DNA of 64,000 nt, taken from the NCBI GenBank assembly GCA_003512955.1, contig DOTG01000026.1, positions 594,032-658,031 of the forward strand, in the 5' to 3' direction. Positions within the stretch are counted from its first letter, which is position 1. The number at the start of each line of letters is the position of its first letter. The notes beneath the pieces were generated by a model, which saw only the letters and a list, made by a program, of their open reading frames with translations, was not told the origin of the DNA and ran no database searches. A program made the translations under genes and the position numbers. The DNA is from Marinilabiliales bacterium. GTDB lineage: Bacteria > Bacteroidota > Bacteroidia > Bacteroidales > SZUA-534. Below, piece after piece: positions 1 through 7,236 of this stretch.

Positions 1-2
1 AT

Positions 3-620
3 GCTCAAGATTATTATAAGAATAAATTAATTGTGTATCGTTTCAATCAAACTGCTGCAAAGGGGTTGAATTTGCAGAGTGAAAAGGATATCATTTCATA
101 TAGCACTGATATGGGAGGAAATCAAGGGACAATTAAATCCACTTTTGATTATGTTGAATATGGCAATGAAAAAGTAAGTGATTTTTTGGAAAAACCATTT
201 CCAACAGCATCGAGTCCAAAAAGTATTAACAACCCAAGCGCTGTTGGACGGACAGCAGCCAAGGCTGTAGAAGGTTTAGGTGTATTACTTTTTAAGATGT
301 CTCCTCTGTATAAAACCTCATTGGCACAAGAAGATATTGATAATATGATTGGTGCTGTAAATACTACTTTAGATTTTCTTGGTGGTGATGAAACAGGAAA
401 ATATGCTGTTAATAAAATCTCAGAGATGAATGGTGAAGATATTTTACATTCAACAATTGATTTGGCAAATTACCTAATAGATGGTTCATTACCAGTCTTG
501 ACCGATGAAAATTCTAAATATAGAAATGAAGTATCAAGAGTAGGGGAAATCTTAATAAATGGTATTGTACAGAGAGGAGTTAAAACTTTTAATCAGAAGA
601 AACCATTAAAAAGTAACTAA
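3..620 (+). CDS. 3' part of an unrecognised protein
   Basis: The reading frame is open from base 3 of the window, so this is the C-terminal part of a longer protein. A GTG at 33 would give 195 residues, but no start is needed there and coding continues upstream of it (reading A-Q-D-Y-Y-K-N-K-L-I-V-Y). The visible part is polar and probably mostly helical, with no signal peptide, membrane segment or motif I recognise. The DNA is markedly AT-rich compared with the housekeeping genes after 3 kb. The next gene starts two bases after the stop, so the two are probably co-transcribed. A large protein ending in a variable AT-rich tail followed by a small exported protein recalls polymorphic toxin/immunity pairs, but nothing in the residues proves it. 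Confidence 0.55.
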   Translation, partial: AQDYYKNKLIVYRFNQTAAKGLNLQSEKDIISYSTDMGGNQGTIKSTFDYVEYGNEKVSDFLEKPFPTASSPKSINNPSAVGRTAAKAVEGLGVLLFKMSPLYKTSLAQEDIDNMIGAVNTTLDFLGGDETGKYAVNKISEMNGEDILHSTIDLANYLIDGSLPVLTDENSKYRNEVSRVGEILINGIVQRGVKTFNQKKPLKSN

Positions 621-622
621 TT

Positions 623-1072
623 ATGAAGATAGGTTATCTAATTATTGCATTATTAATTACAGCAATTAATGCAAATGCACAAGAATCAAATGTAAATTAT
701 GAAGAAATCGAGAGTAAGGTTGAATTGTTTATAAGAAACCTTGAACAGAATAATACAAAAAACATTTTAAAATTATTGGAGTATAGTTCAATTAAAGAAA
801 AAGAACATAAGGCAGAACTTAAAGATATTATACAAAAACTTGAATTGCACGAAGGTGGTAAACTGACTTATCGTATTGAAGTATCAAGCACTCTAAGCAA
901 TGGAATTGAAAATGTAAGTGTAAACTGCGATTTAAAATATGATAATAAGGAAGTGGGAAACCTCTATTTTAAATACATCTTAAAATCAGGGGAAACTATT
1001 TTTCTTGAAAATTTTTACTTTACAAGTAAAAAAAATAGCGATAATCTAATTGATGAAATAATGAATGGATGA
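623..1072 (+). CDS. small secreted protein, function unknown
   Basis: This 149-residue protein begins with a clear Sec signal peptide (hydrophobic residues 4-15, cleavage expected after ANA near residue 19). The mature part is about 130 residues, rich in Glu, Asn and Lys, and seems to combine a helical first half with a beta-rich second half. I recognise no family. The ATG follows the stop of the preceding gene by two bases, which indicates translational coupling. AT-rich codon use matches the upstream partner and differs from the housekeeping block downstream, so the pair was probably gained together. An immunity or accessory role for the upstream protein is an inference from position only. 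About 680 bases without a gene follow. Confidence 0.6.
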   Translation: MKIGYLIIALLITAINANAQESNVNYEEIESKVELFIRNLEQNNTKNILKLLEYSSIKEKEHKAELKDIIQKLELHEGGKLTYRIEVSSTLSNGIENVSVNCDLKYDNKEVGNLYFKYILKSGETIFLENFYFTSKKNSDNLIDEIMNG

Positions 1073-1442
1073 TAGTTATATTTTTATAAGCTAAAGAATT
1101 TAATAAAAGACTGGCATTAGCCCCGATCCCGCACGAATGAATGATTGAAAAAACGGCGCTCGTGCGCGAGCATCGCGTTTTCCGTAATAAGAAATATAAA
1201 AGATGCCCGCCAGCCCCCCGCTACCGCACGAGTCCTCTCGTGTGGTAAGTAAACTAAGCTAAGCTGTTGTTAGCTTTGTTAATTTTTTATAGTAAGCGCT
1301 ATCAACATATAAAGCCTGTCAAAGATGCCTGTCTTTTACTTTAAAACAGGCAAAAAACCAAAGAGGAATCCTAAAAAACCATAACAATCCGTGTAAACCA
1401 GTGTACTATTTCCTTTGCGGTAAATAAATCCGCGCTGCGGAG
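1073..1442. other. gene-free stretch with hairpins
   Basis: No credible gene is present between 1073 and 1749. Two strong hairpins are visible. One has arms GCTCG (1158-1162) and CGAGC (1167-1171). The other has 11-base arms TACCGCACGAG (1222-1232) and CTCGTGTGGTA (1237-1247), with one G-U pair and a TCCT loop. Neither is followed by a T-run, so they do not look like simple terminators. The TCCT loop matches the REP-like palindromes at 1.5, 2.6 and 56.7-58 kb. The right part of the gap is a direct repeat described separately. Confidence 0.5.
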
Positions 1443-1576
1443 CATCCGCGTTCTATTCTATTTGGGAGACTGGAAACCGGAAACCAGAAAAATTGCGGAG
1501 GAAATGTAACGCCGGCATCCTTGCCGGTAATACGTTTTAAAAAAACCACAAGCCCGTCCAGAGTCCGGGGTTACAT
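1443..1576 (+). repeat. direct repeat copy 1 flanking the toxin-antitoxin pair
   Basis: About 134 bases here recur in the same orientation at 2514-2644, with a few substitutions and small indels. Similarity fades gradually outwards to about 1366 and 1590. The copy contains a palindrome CCGGCA-TCCT-TGCCGG at 1512-1527 and a related, opposite-facing palindrome near 1553-1570. It resembles paired REP units, also called BIME-like elements. Confidence 0.75.
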
Positions 1577-1749
1577 TGCGCCCTTGCGGTGAAAAGATAT
1601 GTGAGGCAAGATGTTCCACGATGTTATTCATTAAATCGATGATTTACAGGAGGATATTGACAAGTTCTTTCCGTTTTGAATTGAATAAGAAAAAAATAAA
1701 AGAAACTAAAAGTGAATATTAATCGTTAAATTTGTAGGAGATAAATACA

Positions 1750-1983
1750 ATGGAAGTCATGAATGTAGAGACTAGAAAAATAAGTTTAATCAGTTGGATT
1801 ACACACCTTAATGATGAAAATATTTTGTCGAAATTAGAGAGTCTTCAAAATACCGAAGCTGATTGGTGGGACTTGATAAGTGACGAAGAAAAATCAGAGA
1901 TAGAGCAAGGTCTTGCAGAAATAGAAAGAGGCGAAACTAAATCTCATGATGAAGTAATGGCAAAATATAAAAGATGGCTTTAG
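1750..1983 (+). CDS. antitoxin of a RelE/ParE-type pair
   Basis: This 77-residue acidic protein is the expected antitoxin of the RelE/ParE-like toxin that follows. It has a short N-terminal segment, then a helical, Glu-rich region with two tryptophans (residues 38-39), and ends in a basic K-R-W-L. The shape fits small addiction-module components of Bacteroidota, in which the N-terminal half binds DNA or dimerises and the C-terminal half covers the toxin. No classical ribbon-helix-helix or HTH motif can be picked out by eye. Its last ten bases overlap the start of the toxin gene, which is typical of type II operons. A purine-rich TAGGAG at 1735-1740 lies nine bases before the ATG, unusual in a phylum that mostly lacks Shine-Dalgarno sites. 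A second ATG lies at 1759. AT-rich composition suggests mobility. Confidence 0.7.
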   Translation: MEVMNVETRKISLISWITHLNDENILSKLESLQNTEADWWDLISDEEKSEIEQGLAEIERGETKSHDEVMAKYKRWL

Positions 1984-2264
1984 AAATCATCTGGTCAATC
2001 AGAGCAGAAAAAGGCTTTGATAAAATCGTCAATTATTTAGAAGAAAACTGGACAGAAAGGGAAGTCAGAAACTTTATGCAGGAATCGCAGGAGTTTTTTG
2101 AATTACTGAAGAAAAATCCGAAGATGCTTCAGCCATCTAAGAAAGCCAACCTTTACCGAGGTCCAATGAACCGTCTTACTATGGTTACTTATAGGATACT
2201 CCCAAGAAAAAAGCAGATAGTTTTAGTTAACATCATGGGTGCCAGACAGAAACCGTTGAAATAA
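1974..2264 (+). CDS. RelE/ParE family toxin
   Basis: This 96-residue basic protein has the layout of the RelE/ParE toxin fold: an N-terminal beta-strand (residues 3-8), two helices rich in charged residues (10-50), and a C-terminal set of beta-strands carrying basic residues (Y69-R70-G71, then R81, K89-K90, R86-Q87-K88 near the end). The family acts either as a ribosome-dependent mRNA interferase or as a gyrase poison. The sequence does not let me choose, though the pattern with YRG and R-x-x-K-x-I-V-L looks closer to ParE. The start codon lies inside the end of the antitoxin gene (ten-base overlap). The pair is bracketed by two direct repeats about 1.07 kb apart, so it could move or be lost as a cassette. 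Confidence 0.8.
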   Translation: MALEIIWSIRAEKGFDKIVNYLEENWTEREVRNFMQESQEFFELLKKNPKMLQPSKKANLYRGPMNRLTMVTYRILPRKKQIVLVNIMGARQKPLK

Positions 2265-2513
2265 AAGTTGCCTTTTTCCTTATGCCCTTTTACGCAATGC
2301 CAATGCGCCGCTAATTGCTGCAAAGTGCAATCGGCAAAAATTATGGTCACACCAATTGTTACATAAAATTTATTTTATCAACTGGCTTTGCGGCTAAGCA
2401 ATCGTGTTTCCATACCTTAAACTGAATAGGGGCTGTTTTACATCTTAAAAAACCATAACCATCTGTGTACCATTAACTTTTCGGTAAAATAAGCGTTGCG
2501 GAGCATCTGCGCC

Positions 2514-2644
2514 ATCCGCGTTCTATTCCTTTTGGGAGACTGGAAACCGGAAACCAGAAAAATTGCGGTGGAAATGTAACGCCGGCATCCTTGCCGGTAA
2601 TTCTTTGTAAAAACAACAAGCCCGTCCGGAGGCCGGGGTTACAT
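2514..2644 (+). repeat. direct repeat copy 2 flanking the toxin-antitoxin pair
   Basis: This is the second copy of the repeat at 1443-1576, in the same orientation, with palindrome CCGGCA-TCCT-TGCCGG at 2582-2597. The about 490 bases from 2265 to 2756 hold no gene; apart from this repeat they contain only degraded intergenic repeat sequence. Confidence 0.75.
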
Positions 2645-2797
2645 CCTTCGCACCATTGTGCCTTAGCGTTGAAAAAACCTGCGGGTATCAGCGTGCCATT
2701 TGCAGGAAAAAGGTTGGAAAGAATCTTAAAAAATCACAACCTTTCAGTATAAATCAGTGCACCATTTTCGGATTCTTCCTTTGTTAAGGGAAACAAA

Positions 2798-2829
2798 AAA
2801 GCCCCTGAAGTTTTATTTTCAGAGGCTTT
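2798..2829 (-). terminator. intrinsic terminator of the tRNA gene
   Basis: Arms AAAGCCCCTGAA (2798-2809) and TTCAGAGGCTTT (2818-2829) pair almost perfectly. Read on the minus strand, the stem is followed by a T-run (2792-2797). It lies four bases beyond the 3' end of the tRNA. Confidence 0.75.
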
Positions 2830-2833
2830 ATAG

Positions 2834-2906
2834 TAGCGGGGACACGACTCGAACGTGCGGCCTTTGGGTTATGAGCCCAACGAGCTACCAACTGCTCCAC
2901 CCCGCA
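2834..2906 (-). tRNA. initiator tRNA-fMet (anticodon CAT)
   Basis: Read on the minus strand the sequence folds as a 73-base cloverleaf. The acceptor arm is GCGGGG paired with CCCCGC, the D arm GAGC/GCTC, the anticodon stem TTGGG/CCCAA with loop CTCATAA, and the T arm carries GTTCGAGTC. Two features mark it as initiator rather than elongator: three consecutive G-C pairs at the base of the anticodon stem, and an unpaired first position (T at position 1 opposite T at position 72). The CCA end is not encoded, so it must be added after transcription; a CCA-adding-enzyme family gene lies at 39021. It stands alone, with its own terminator. Confidence 0.9.
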
Positions 2907-3078
2907 ATATATCTTAGAACGAATGTTATCTCTTTAAGCGGGTGCAAAGATAATGCAATATATCAGAACCACAAAAAAAGTTTTAACTATTTTCGATTAT
3001 AAAAGCGGCATGAATGAATATCCTGAAAGAACACCACTAACGCGTTGAGTAATTCAATGGCTTATCAGGTGATGGATC

Positions 3079-3108
3079 GTTTATAACTGCCAAACTTTTT
3101 TATCTTTG
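3079..3108 (+). promoter_or_regulatory. Bacteroidota-type promoter for the M23 peptidase gene
   Basis: TATCTTTG at 3101-3108 is a perfect match to the -7 box TAnnTTTG. A weak -33 box (TTTA near 3080) lies upstream. The start codon follows 20 bases after the box. Confidence 0.6.
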
Positions 3109-3128
3109 CACGATTAATATTTTTCGAG

Positions 3129-4001
3129 ATGGACAAATCCAAGAACTTTAAAAAACTGGTTGAAAAGCTAAAAGACCGCTACCGGTTGGTTATCCTTAAT
3201 GAGGATACATTGGATGATGTTTGGTACACGGTCCTTTCGCGGATGAATCTAATCGTCTGGTTGGGTTTCATTGGACTGGTCCTGGTGGCTTTGGGAATCA
3301 TATTGGTTTCCTTCACCCCTCTCAGGGAATACATTCCCGGGTACCCCGATGGAAACATCCGGTGGCTCTATTTGCAAAACACCATTCAGGTTGATTCCTT
3401 GGAACAACAGATCAAAATCCGGGATCAATACATTACAAACATAAAACAGATTCTTCGGGGAAACGAAACCATCAGCTATACCAAACATAGCGATTCCATT
3501 ACCCCCGTTCAGACAGAAAATGCCGACAAAGCCACTTTTGACCCCGTGTTAGAGGATCAGATTGAACAGGAAGAAAAATACAATGTGAACATAAGTACAC
3601 CCCAGGTTTTTGAGCCTAAAGTTGAAATCAACAAATTGCATTTTTACTGTCCGCTACGTGGTGCTGTTACTAACCGGTTCGATGCTTCCGGGAATCATTA
3701 TGGGGTTGATATTGTCTCGAATCTGAATGAACCCATTTTAAGTATCCTCGACGGAACGGTTGTTTTTTCGGGCTGGACTTTGGAGGCCGGGTATATTATT
3801 GGCATCCAGCACAGGAACAATTTGATTTCTATCTATAAACACAACAGCCAGTTATTAAAAGAGATGGGAAATCGGGTGCGTGCCGGCGAAGCCATTGCCA
3901 TTATTGGGAATACCGGCGAATACACTACCGGGCCGCATTTGCATTTTGAACTTTGGCACAATGGGAAACCATTAAACCCAAACGATTATATTGTCTTTTA
4001 A
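3129..4001 (+). CDS. membrane-anchored M23 (LytM-type) peptidase
   Basis: This is a 290-residue single-pass inner-membrane protein that should face the periplasm and cut peptidoglycan cross-bridges or activate amidases. Residues 1-38 are cytosolic and basic, 39-63 form the membrane segment, about 75-165 are a charged linker with coiled-coil character, and 170-290 are the M23 domain. The zinc-binding and catalytic residues are present: H190-x3-D194 (HYGVD), H228 in YKH and H270-x-H272 (HLHFE). The domain therefore looks catalytically competent, unlike degenerate LytM activators. It is followed 12 bases later by dxr, and the M23-dxr-rseP order recurs in Bacteroidota genomes, so the three are probably transcribed together. 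Confidence 0.88.
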   Translation: MDKSKNFKKLVEKLKDRYRLVILNEDTLDDVWYTVLSRMNLIVWLGFIGLVLVALGIILVSFTPLREYIPGYPDGNIRWLYLQNTIQVDSLEQQIKIRDQYITNIKQILRGNETISYTKHSDSITPVQTENADKATFDPVLEDQIEQEEKYNVNISTPQVFEPKVEINKLHFYCPLRGAVTNRFDASGNHYGVDIVSNLNEPILSILDGTVVFSGWTLEAGYIIGIQHRNNLISIYKHNSQLLKEMGNRVRAGEAIAIIGNTGEYTTGPHLHFELWHNGKPLNPNDYIVF

Positions 4002-4013
4002 TTAGCAGCACCG

Positions 4014-5159
4014 ATGCCCAAACACCTTGCCCTTTTAGGCTCCACGGGTTCCATTGGAACTCAGACATTAGAAGTAGTGAAAGCCCACCCCGACGAATTG
4101 GTGGTGGAGGTAATCACGGCCAACCGGAATGCCGATCTACTCATCCAGCAAGCCAGGGAATTTTTACCAAATGCCGTGGTCATTGCCGACGAAAATCTCT
4201 ACCAAAAAGTGAAAGAGGCCTTGTTGGATTCCGACATCAAGGTTTTTGCCGGCCAAGCCGCGCTGAATCAGGTGGTGCAGATGGGAACTGTTGATACTGT
4301 TGTAACAGCTATGGTGGGCTATTCCGGGCTTTTACCCACCGTTAAAGCCATTGAAGCCGGAAAAAATATTGCACTAGCCAATAAAGAAACCCTGGTGGTG
4401 GCCGGGGATTTAATCGCCCGGTTGATTCAAAAACACCAGGTGTTTATCACACCCATTGATTCGGAACATTCCGCCATCTTTCAATGCCTTGCCGGGGAAC
4501 CTGAGAAAATTGAAAAGATTATTTTAACCGCATCGGGCGGTCCATTCCGGACAAAAACCTTGGATGAATTAAAAAAAGTGACTCCTGCGCAAGCATTAAA
4601 ACACCCGAATTGGGATATGGGAGCCAAAATCACCATCGACTCGGCCACCATGATGAACAAAGGGCTGGAAGTGGTTGAGGCCAAATGGCTGTTTGGCGTT
4701 CAGAACCAACAAATTGAGGTGGTGGTTCATCCGCAAAGCATCATTCACAGCATGGTCCAGTTTACCGATGGGAGCATCAAAGCCCAAATGGGGTTGCCCG
4801 ACATGAAACTACCCATTCAATACGCGTTGAGTTTTCCTGACCGCTGGCACAGCAGTTTTCCCAGGATGGATTTCCGGTTGTACCCCAACCTGACCTTTGA
4901 ACAACCTGATTTTGATAAATTCCACTGCCTGGCTTTAGCCTACGAGGCTCTTGAAAAAGGAGGGAATCTGCCTGCCATTATTAATGCCGCCAACGAAATT
5001 GCAGTGGCTGCTTTTTTGAAAGAGAAAATCGGGTTTTTGCAGATTCCACTGCTGATTGAAAAAGCTATGAATGGCATCGGTTTTATTAAAAACCCAACCT
5101 TAGACGATTACATAGCCACAGACACCGAAACAAGAAAGCTCACACAATCGTTCCTTTAG
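4014..5159 (+). CDS. dxr: 1-deoxy-D-xylulose-5-phosphate reductoisomerase
   Basis: Dxr converts 1-deoxy-D-xylulose 5-phosphate to 2-C-methyl-D-erythritol 4-phosphate with NADPH, the first committed step of the non-mevalonate isoprenoid pathway in the cytosol. The 381-residue length is normal. The nucleotide-binding GSTGSIG lies at 9-15, the NKETLV segment near 123, the metal/substrate segment IDSEHSAIFQ near 150, and the serine/asparagine segment NWDMGAKITIDSATMMNKG near 200. The C-terminal helical domain carries NAANEIAV. All usual active-site stretches are present. It sits between the M23 peptidase gene and rseP with short gaps (12 and 23 bases), which indicates one operon. Presence of dxr means this organism makes isoprenoids by the MEP route. 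Confidence 0.97.
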   Translation: MPKHLALLGSTGSIGTQTLEVVKAHPDELVVEVITANRNADLLIQQAREFLPNAVVIADENLYQKVKEALLDSDIKVFAGQAALNQVVQMGTVDTVVTAMVGYSGLLPTVKAIEAGKNIALANKETLVVAGDLIARLIQKHQVFITPIDSEHSAIFQCLAGEPEKIEKIILTASGGPFRTKTLDELKKVTPAQALKHPNWDMGAKITIDSATMMNKGLEVVEAKWLFGVQNQQIEVVVHPQSIIHSMVQFTDGSIKAQMGLPDMKLPIQYALSFPDRWHSSFPRMDFRLYPNLTFEQPDFDKFHCLALAYEALEKGGNLPAIINAANEIAVAAFLKEKIGFLQIPLLIEKAMNGIGFIKNPTLDDYIATDTETRKLTQSFL

Positions 5160-5182
5160 TAAATAATTGAAAAAAACATAAA

Positions 5183-6496
5183 ATGGAAATTACAATTCGA
5201 ATTGCACAACTTTTATTAAGCCTTTCCATTCTCGTGATTATCCACGAAATGGGACACTTCTTTTTTGCCAAATTATTCAAAACCCGAGTTGAAAAGTTCT
5301 ACCTTTTTTTCGACCCCTGGTTTTCGTTGTTTAAGATAAAAAAAGGAGAGACCGAATATGGTATTGGTTGGTTGCCTTTAGGTGGATATGTGAAAATTGC
5401 GGGCATGATTGACGAAAGCATGGACCGTGAACAGATGAAACAACCCCCAAAACCCGACGAGTTCCGCTCAAAAACTTCCGGACAGCGCTTGCTGATAATG
5501 ATCGGCGGGGTTTTGTTCAACCTGGTTTTGGCTGTTCTAATCTATGCCTCGGTCTTAAAAGTTTGGGGCGAAGAATATCTTCCGGTTGAAAACATGAAAT
5601 ATGGAATTGTATGCGACAGCGCCGCTTTGGAAATTGGGTTACAAAATGGAGATAAACTGGTAAGCATCGACAACCATAAACTGGAAAAATACACCAGTGT
5701 TACAGCTTACATCCTACTAAACGAAGCTCAAACCATTCAGGTGGAACGTCAAGGGGAAATTGTTGAAGTTACCATCCCCAAAGAGTTGGTTCCCCGGTTG
5801 ATAAAAGGTGAGACATTCATTAATCCCCGGTTCCCATTTTACATTGCCGATTTTGCCAAAGAATCAGCAGGAAGGGAAGCTGGCCTTGAGGTTGGCGACC
5901 GTTTGATCGGGTTGGATACTGTTCAGACTCCCTATTTTGACCAGTTCAAGGCAAACATCAAAAATTATAAGAATAAAAACGTACTCATCACTTTTGTGCG
6001 GGGAAACGATACGCTATCAAGGCAGGTGGCCATTCCTGAAAGCGGTTTAATTGGCGCCGCTCCCGAGTTTGGAAAAGTATTTGAACTTCGAAAAATTGAA
6101 TATGGCTTTTTTGAGGCTATTCCTGCCGGTATCAAAAAATCGATAAAAGTGGGACAAGATTATCTGAAGCAGTTCAAATTGCTGTTTAATCCCGAGACTA
6201 AAGCTTATGAATCGGTAGGTGGGTTTATCTCCATTGGCAAGATTTTTCCTTCGGTTTGGGATTGGGAATCGTTCTGGAATCTGACCGGGTTTTTAAGCAT
6301 CATGTTGGCCATTTTAAATATATTGCCAATCCCAGCTTTAGATGGCGGCCATGTTATGTTTGTGTTGTACGAAATTATTACCCGCCGCAAACCCAGCGAA
6401 AAATTTCTGGAATATGCTCAAATGGTCGGGTTTTTTATTCTTTTGGCCTTGCTAATTTTAGCCAACGGAAACGATATTATAAAACTATTCAAATAA
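5183..6496 (+). CDS. rseP: RIP metalloprotease RseP (site-2 protease)
   Basis: This inner-membrane zinc protease cuts transmembrane segments of anti-sigma factors or leftover signal peptides. Its 437 residues are typical. The zinc-binding HEMGH is at 21-25 in the first membrane segment. A second membrane segment lies near 100-125. Two PDZ-like domains occupy about 130-205 and 215-300; the first is divergent. The LDGGH motif at 386-390 supplies the third zinc ligand, and a last membrane segment lies at about 413-430. It follows dxr by 23 bases and is followed by a strong terminator, so it closes the M23-dxr-rseP unit. Its substrate here (an anti-sigma factor) is not in the window. Confidence 0.95.
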   Translation: MEITIRIAQLLLSLSILVIIHEMGHFFFAKLFKTRVEKFYLFFDPWFSLFKIKKGETEYGIGWLPLGGYVKIAGMIDESMDREQMKQPPKPDEFRSKTSGQRLLIMIGGVLFNLVLAVLIYASVLKVWGEEYLPVENMKYGIVCDSAALEIGLQNGDKLVSIDNHKLEKYTSVTAYILLNEAQTIQVERQGEIVEVTIPKELVPRLIKGETFINPRFPFYIADFAKESAGREAGLEVGDRLIGLDTVQTPYFDQFKANIKNYKNKNVLITFVRGNDTLSRQVAIPESGLIGAAPEFGKVFELRKIEYGFFEAIPAGIKKSIKVGQDYLKQFKLLFNPETKAYESVGGFISIGKIFPSVWDWESFWNLTGFLSIMLAILNILPIPALDGGHVMFVLYEIITRRKPSEKFLEYAQMVGFFILLALLILANGNDIIKLFK

Positions 6497-6514
6497 CAGG
6501 GGGTCAATCACCTG

Positions 6515-6550
6515 AAAGGCCTGTCTTATCAAAAAGGACAGGCCTTTTTT
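6515..6550 (+). terminator. intrinsic terminator after rseP
   Basis: Perfect 11-base arms AAAGGCCTGTC (6515-6525) and GACAGGCCTTT (6537-6547) are followed by Ts. It ends the M23-dxr-rseP transcript. Confidence 0.9.
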
Positions 6551-6621
6551 ATAGATAAAAACTAATTTTGTAAAGCATTAGGTTTTTTGTAAAATTACGG
6601 CACATAAAAAACAATATCGTT

Positions 6622-7143
6622 ATGCTCCTTCATAAATTCTATTTCATCGCTTTTTTTGTCGGGTTTGTTGCATTGCCATCAATAAAATCGCAAAACATCG
6701 AAGACAATTACCAATATATTTCCAGCCTCGATGCCCAGATGAAGCGGAAATTAATTGCCAACGAACTGATATTCGATGCTCAGGACAAATACCTGATGGT
6801 GAATTATGGAAACAAACCCACGTTTATTGTAGTGTTTGAAGTGGGCAGCTGGCAACCCATCATGACCTTCCGGCTCAGTGATTGGGTGGAATTTACCGGA
6901 GCTTATGTGGATGCCGAAACAAATCAGTTGTACGTAAAAGAGTCGCGCTATTCCAGCGACTATTACCGCCTCGATATAAAAACAGGGACCACCGAAGTGA
7001 TTGCCTGCGGACTCACCCCAAAAGGTTGCATGGTAATTGAACCCAAACAAAGCCAGCGATGGGGATACTCTTCTGATAATGGGATTCTGGCCATCATCGA
7101 CAAAAAAAACCCGCGCGAGGTAAAAATTTATTCCAGTAAATGA
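6622..7143 (+). CDS. secreted protein of unknown function
   Basis: This 173-residue protein has an N-terminal signal peptide (hydrophobic residues 5-20, cleavage expected near residue 23, before Q-N-I). The mature part alternates short beta-strands and polar turns with repeated aromatic residues, which recalls two or three blades of a beta-propeller of the TolB/WD type, but no signature motif confirms this. Three cysteines lie near the C-terminus (residues about 127, 132 and 134). It stands alone between the rseP terminator and the aminopeptidase gene, on the same strand. I cannot assign a function. The short length argues against a complete propeller, so it may oligomerise or be a reduced member of a larger family. 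Confidence 0.7.
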   Translation: MLLHKFYFIAFFVGFVALPSIKSQNIEDNYQYISSLDAQMKRKLIANELIFDAQDKYLMVNYGNKPTFIVVFEVGSWQPIMTFRLSDWVEFTGAYVDAETNQLYVKESRYSSDYYRLDIKTGTTEVIACGLTPKGCMVIEPKQSQRWGYSSDNGILAIIDKKNPREVKIYSSK

Positions 7144-7236
7144 AAGTTGTTTGGCTGGAACCTGCTTTTATATGACTGGCTGTAAACACTCCCTCCATAC
7201 TGATTGTTTATCATCCATAAACCTTAAATTGTTATT

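Noticed and set aside
2757..3002. Open frame of 81 codons on the plus strand
   Set aside because: It runs across the terminator and the initiator tRNA in the opposite direction; the protein is not credible.
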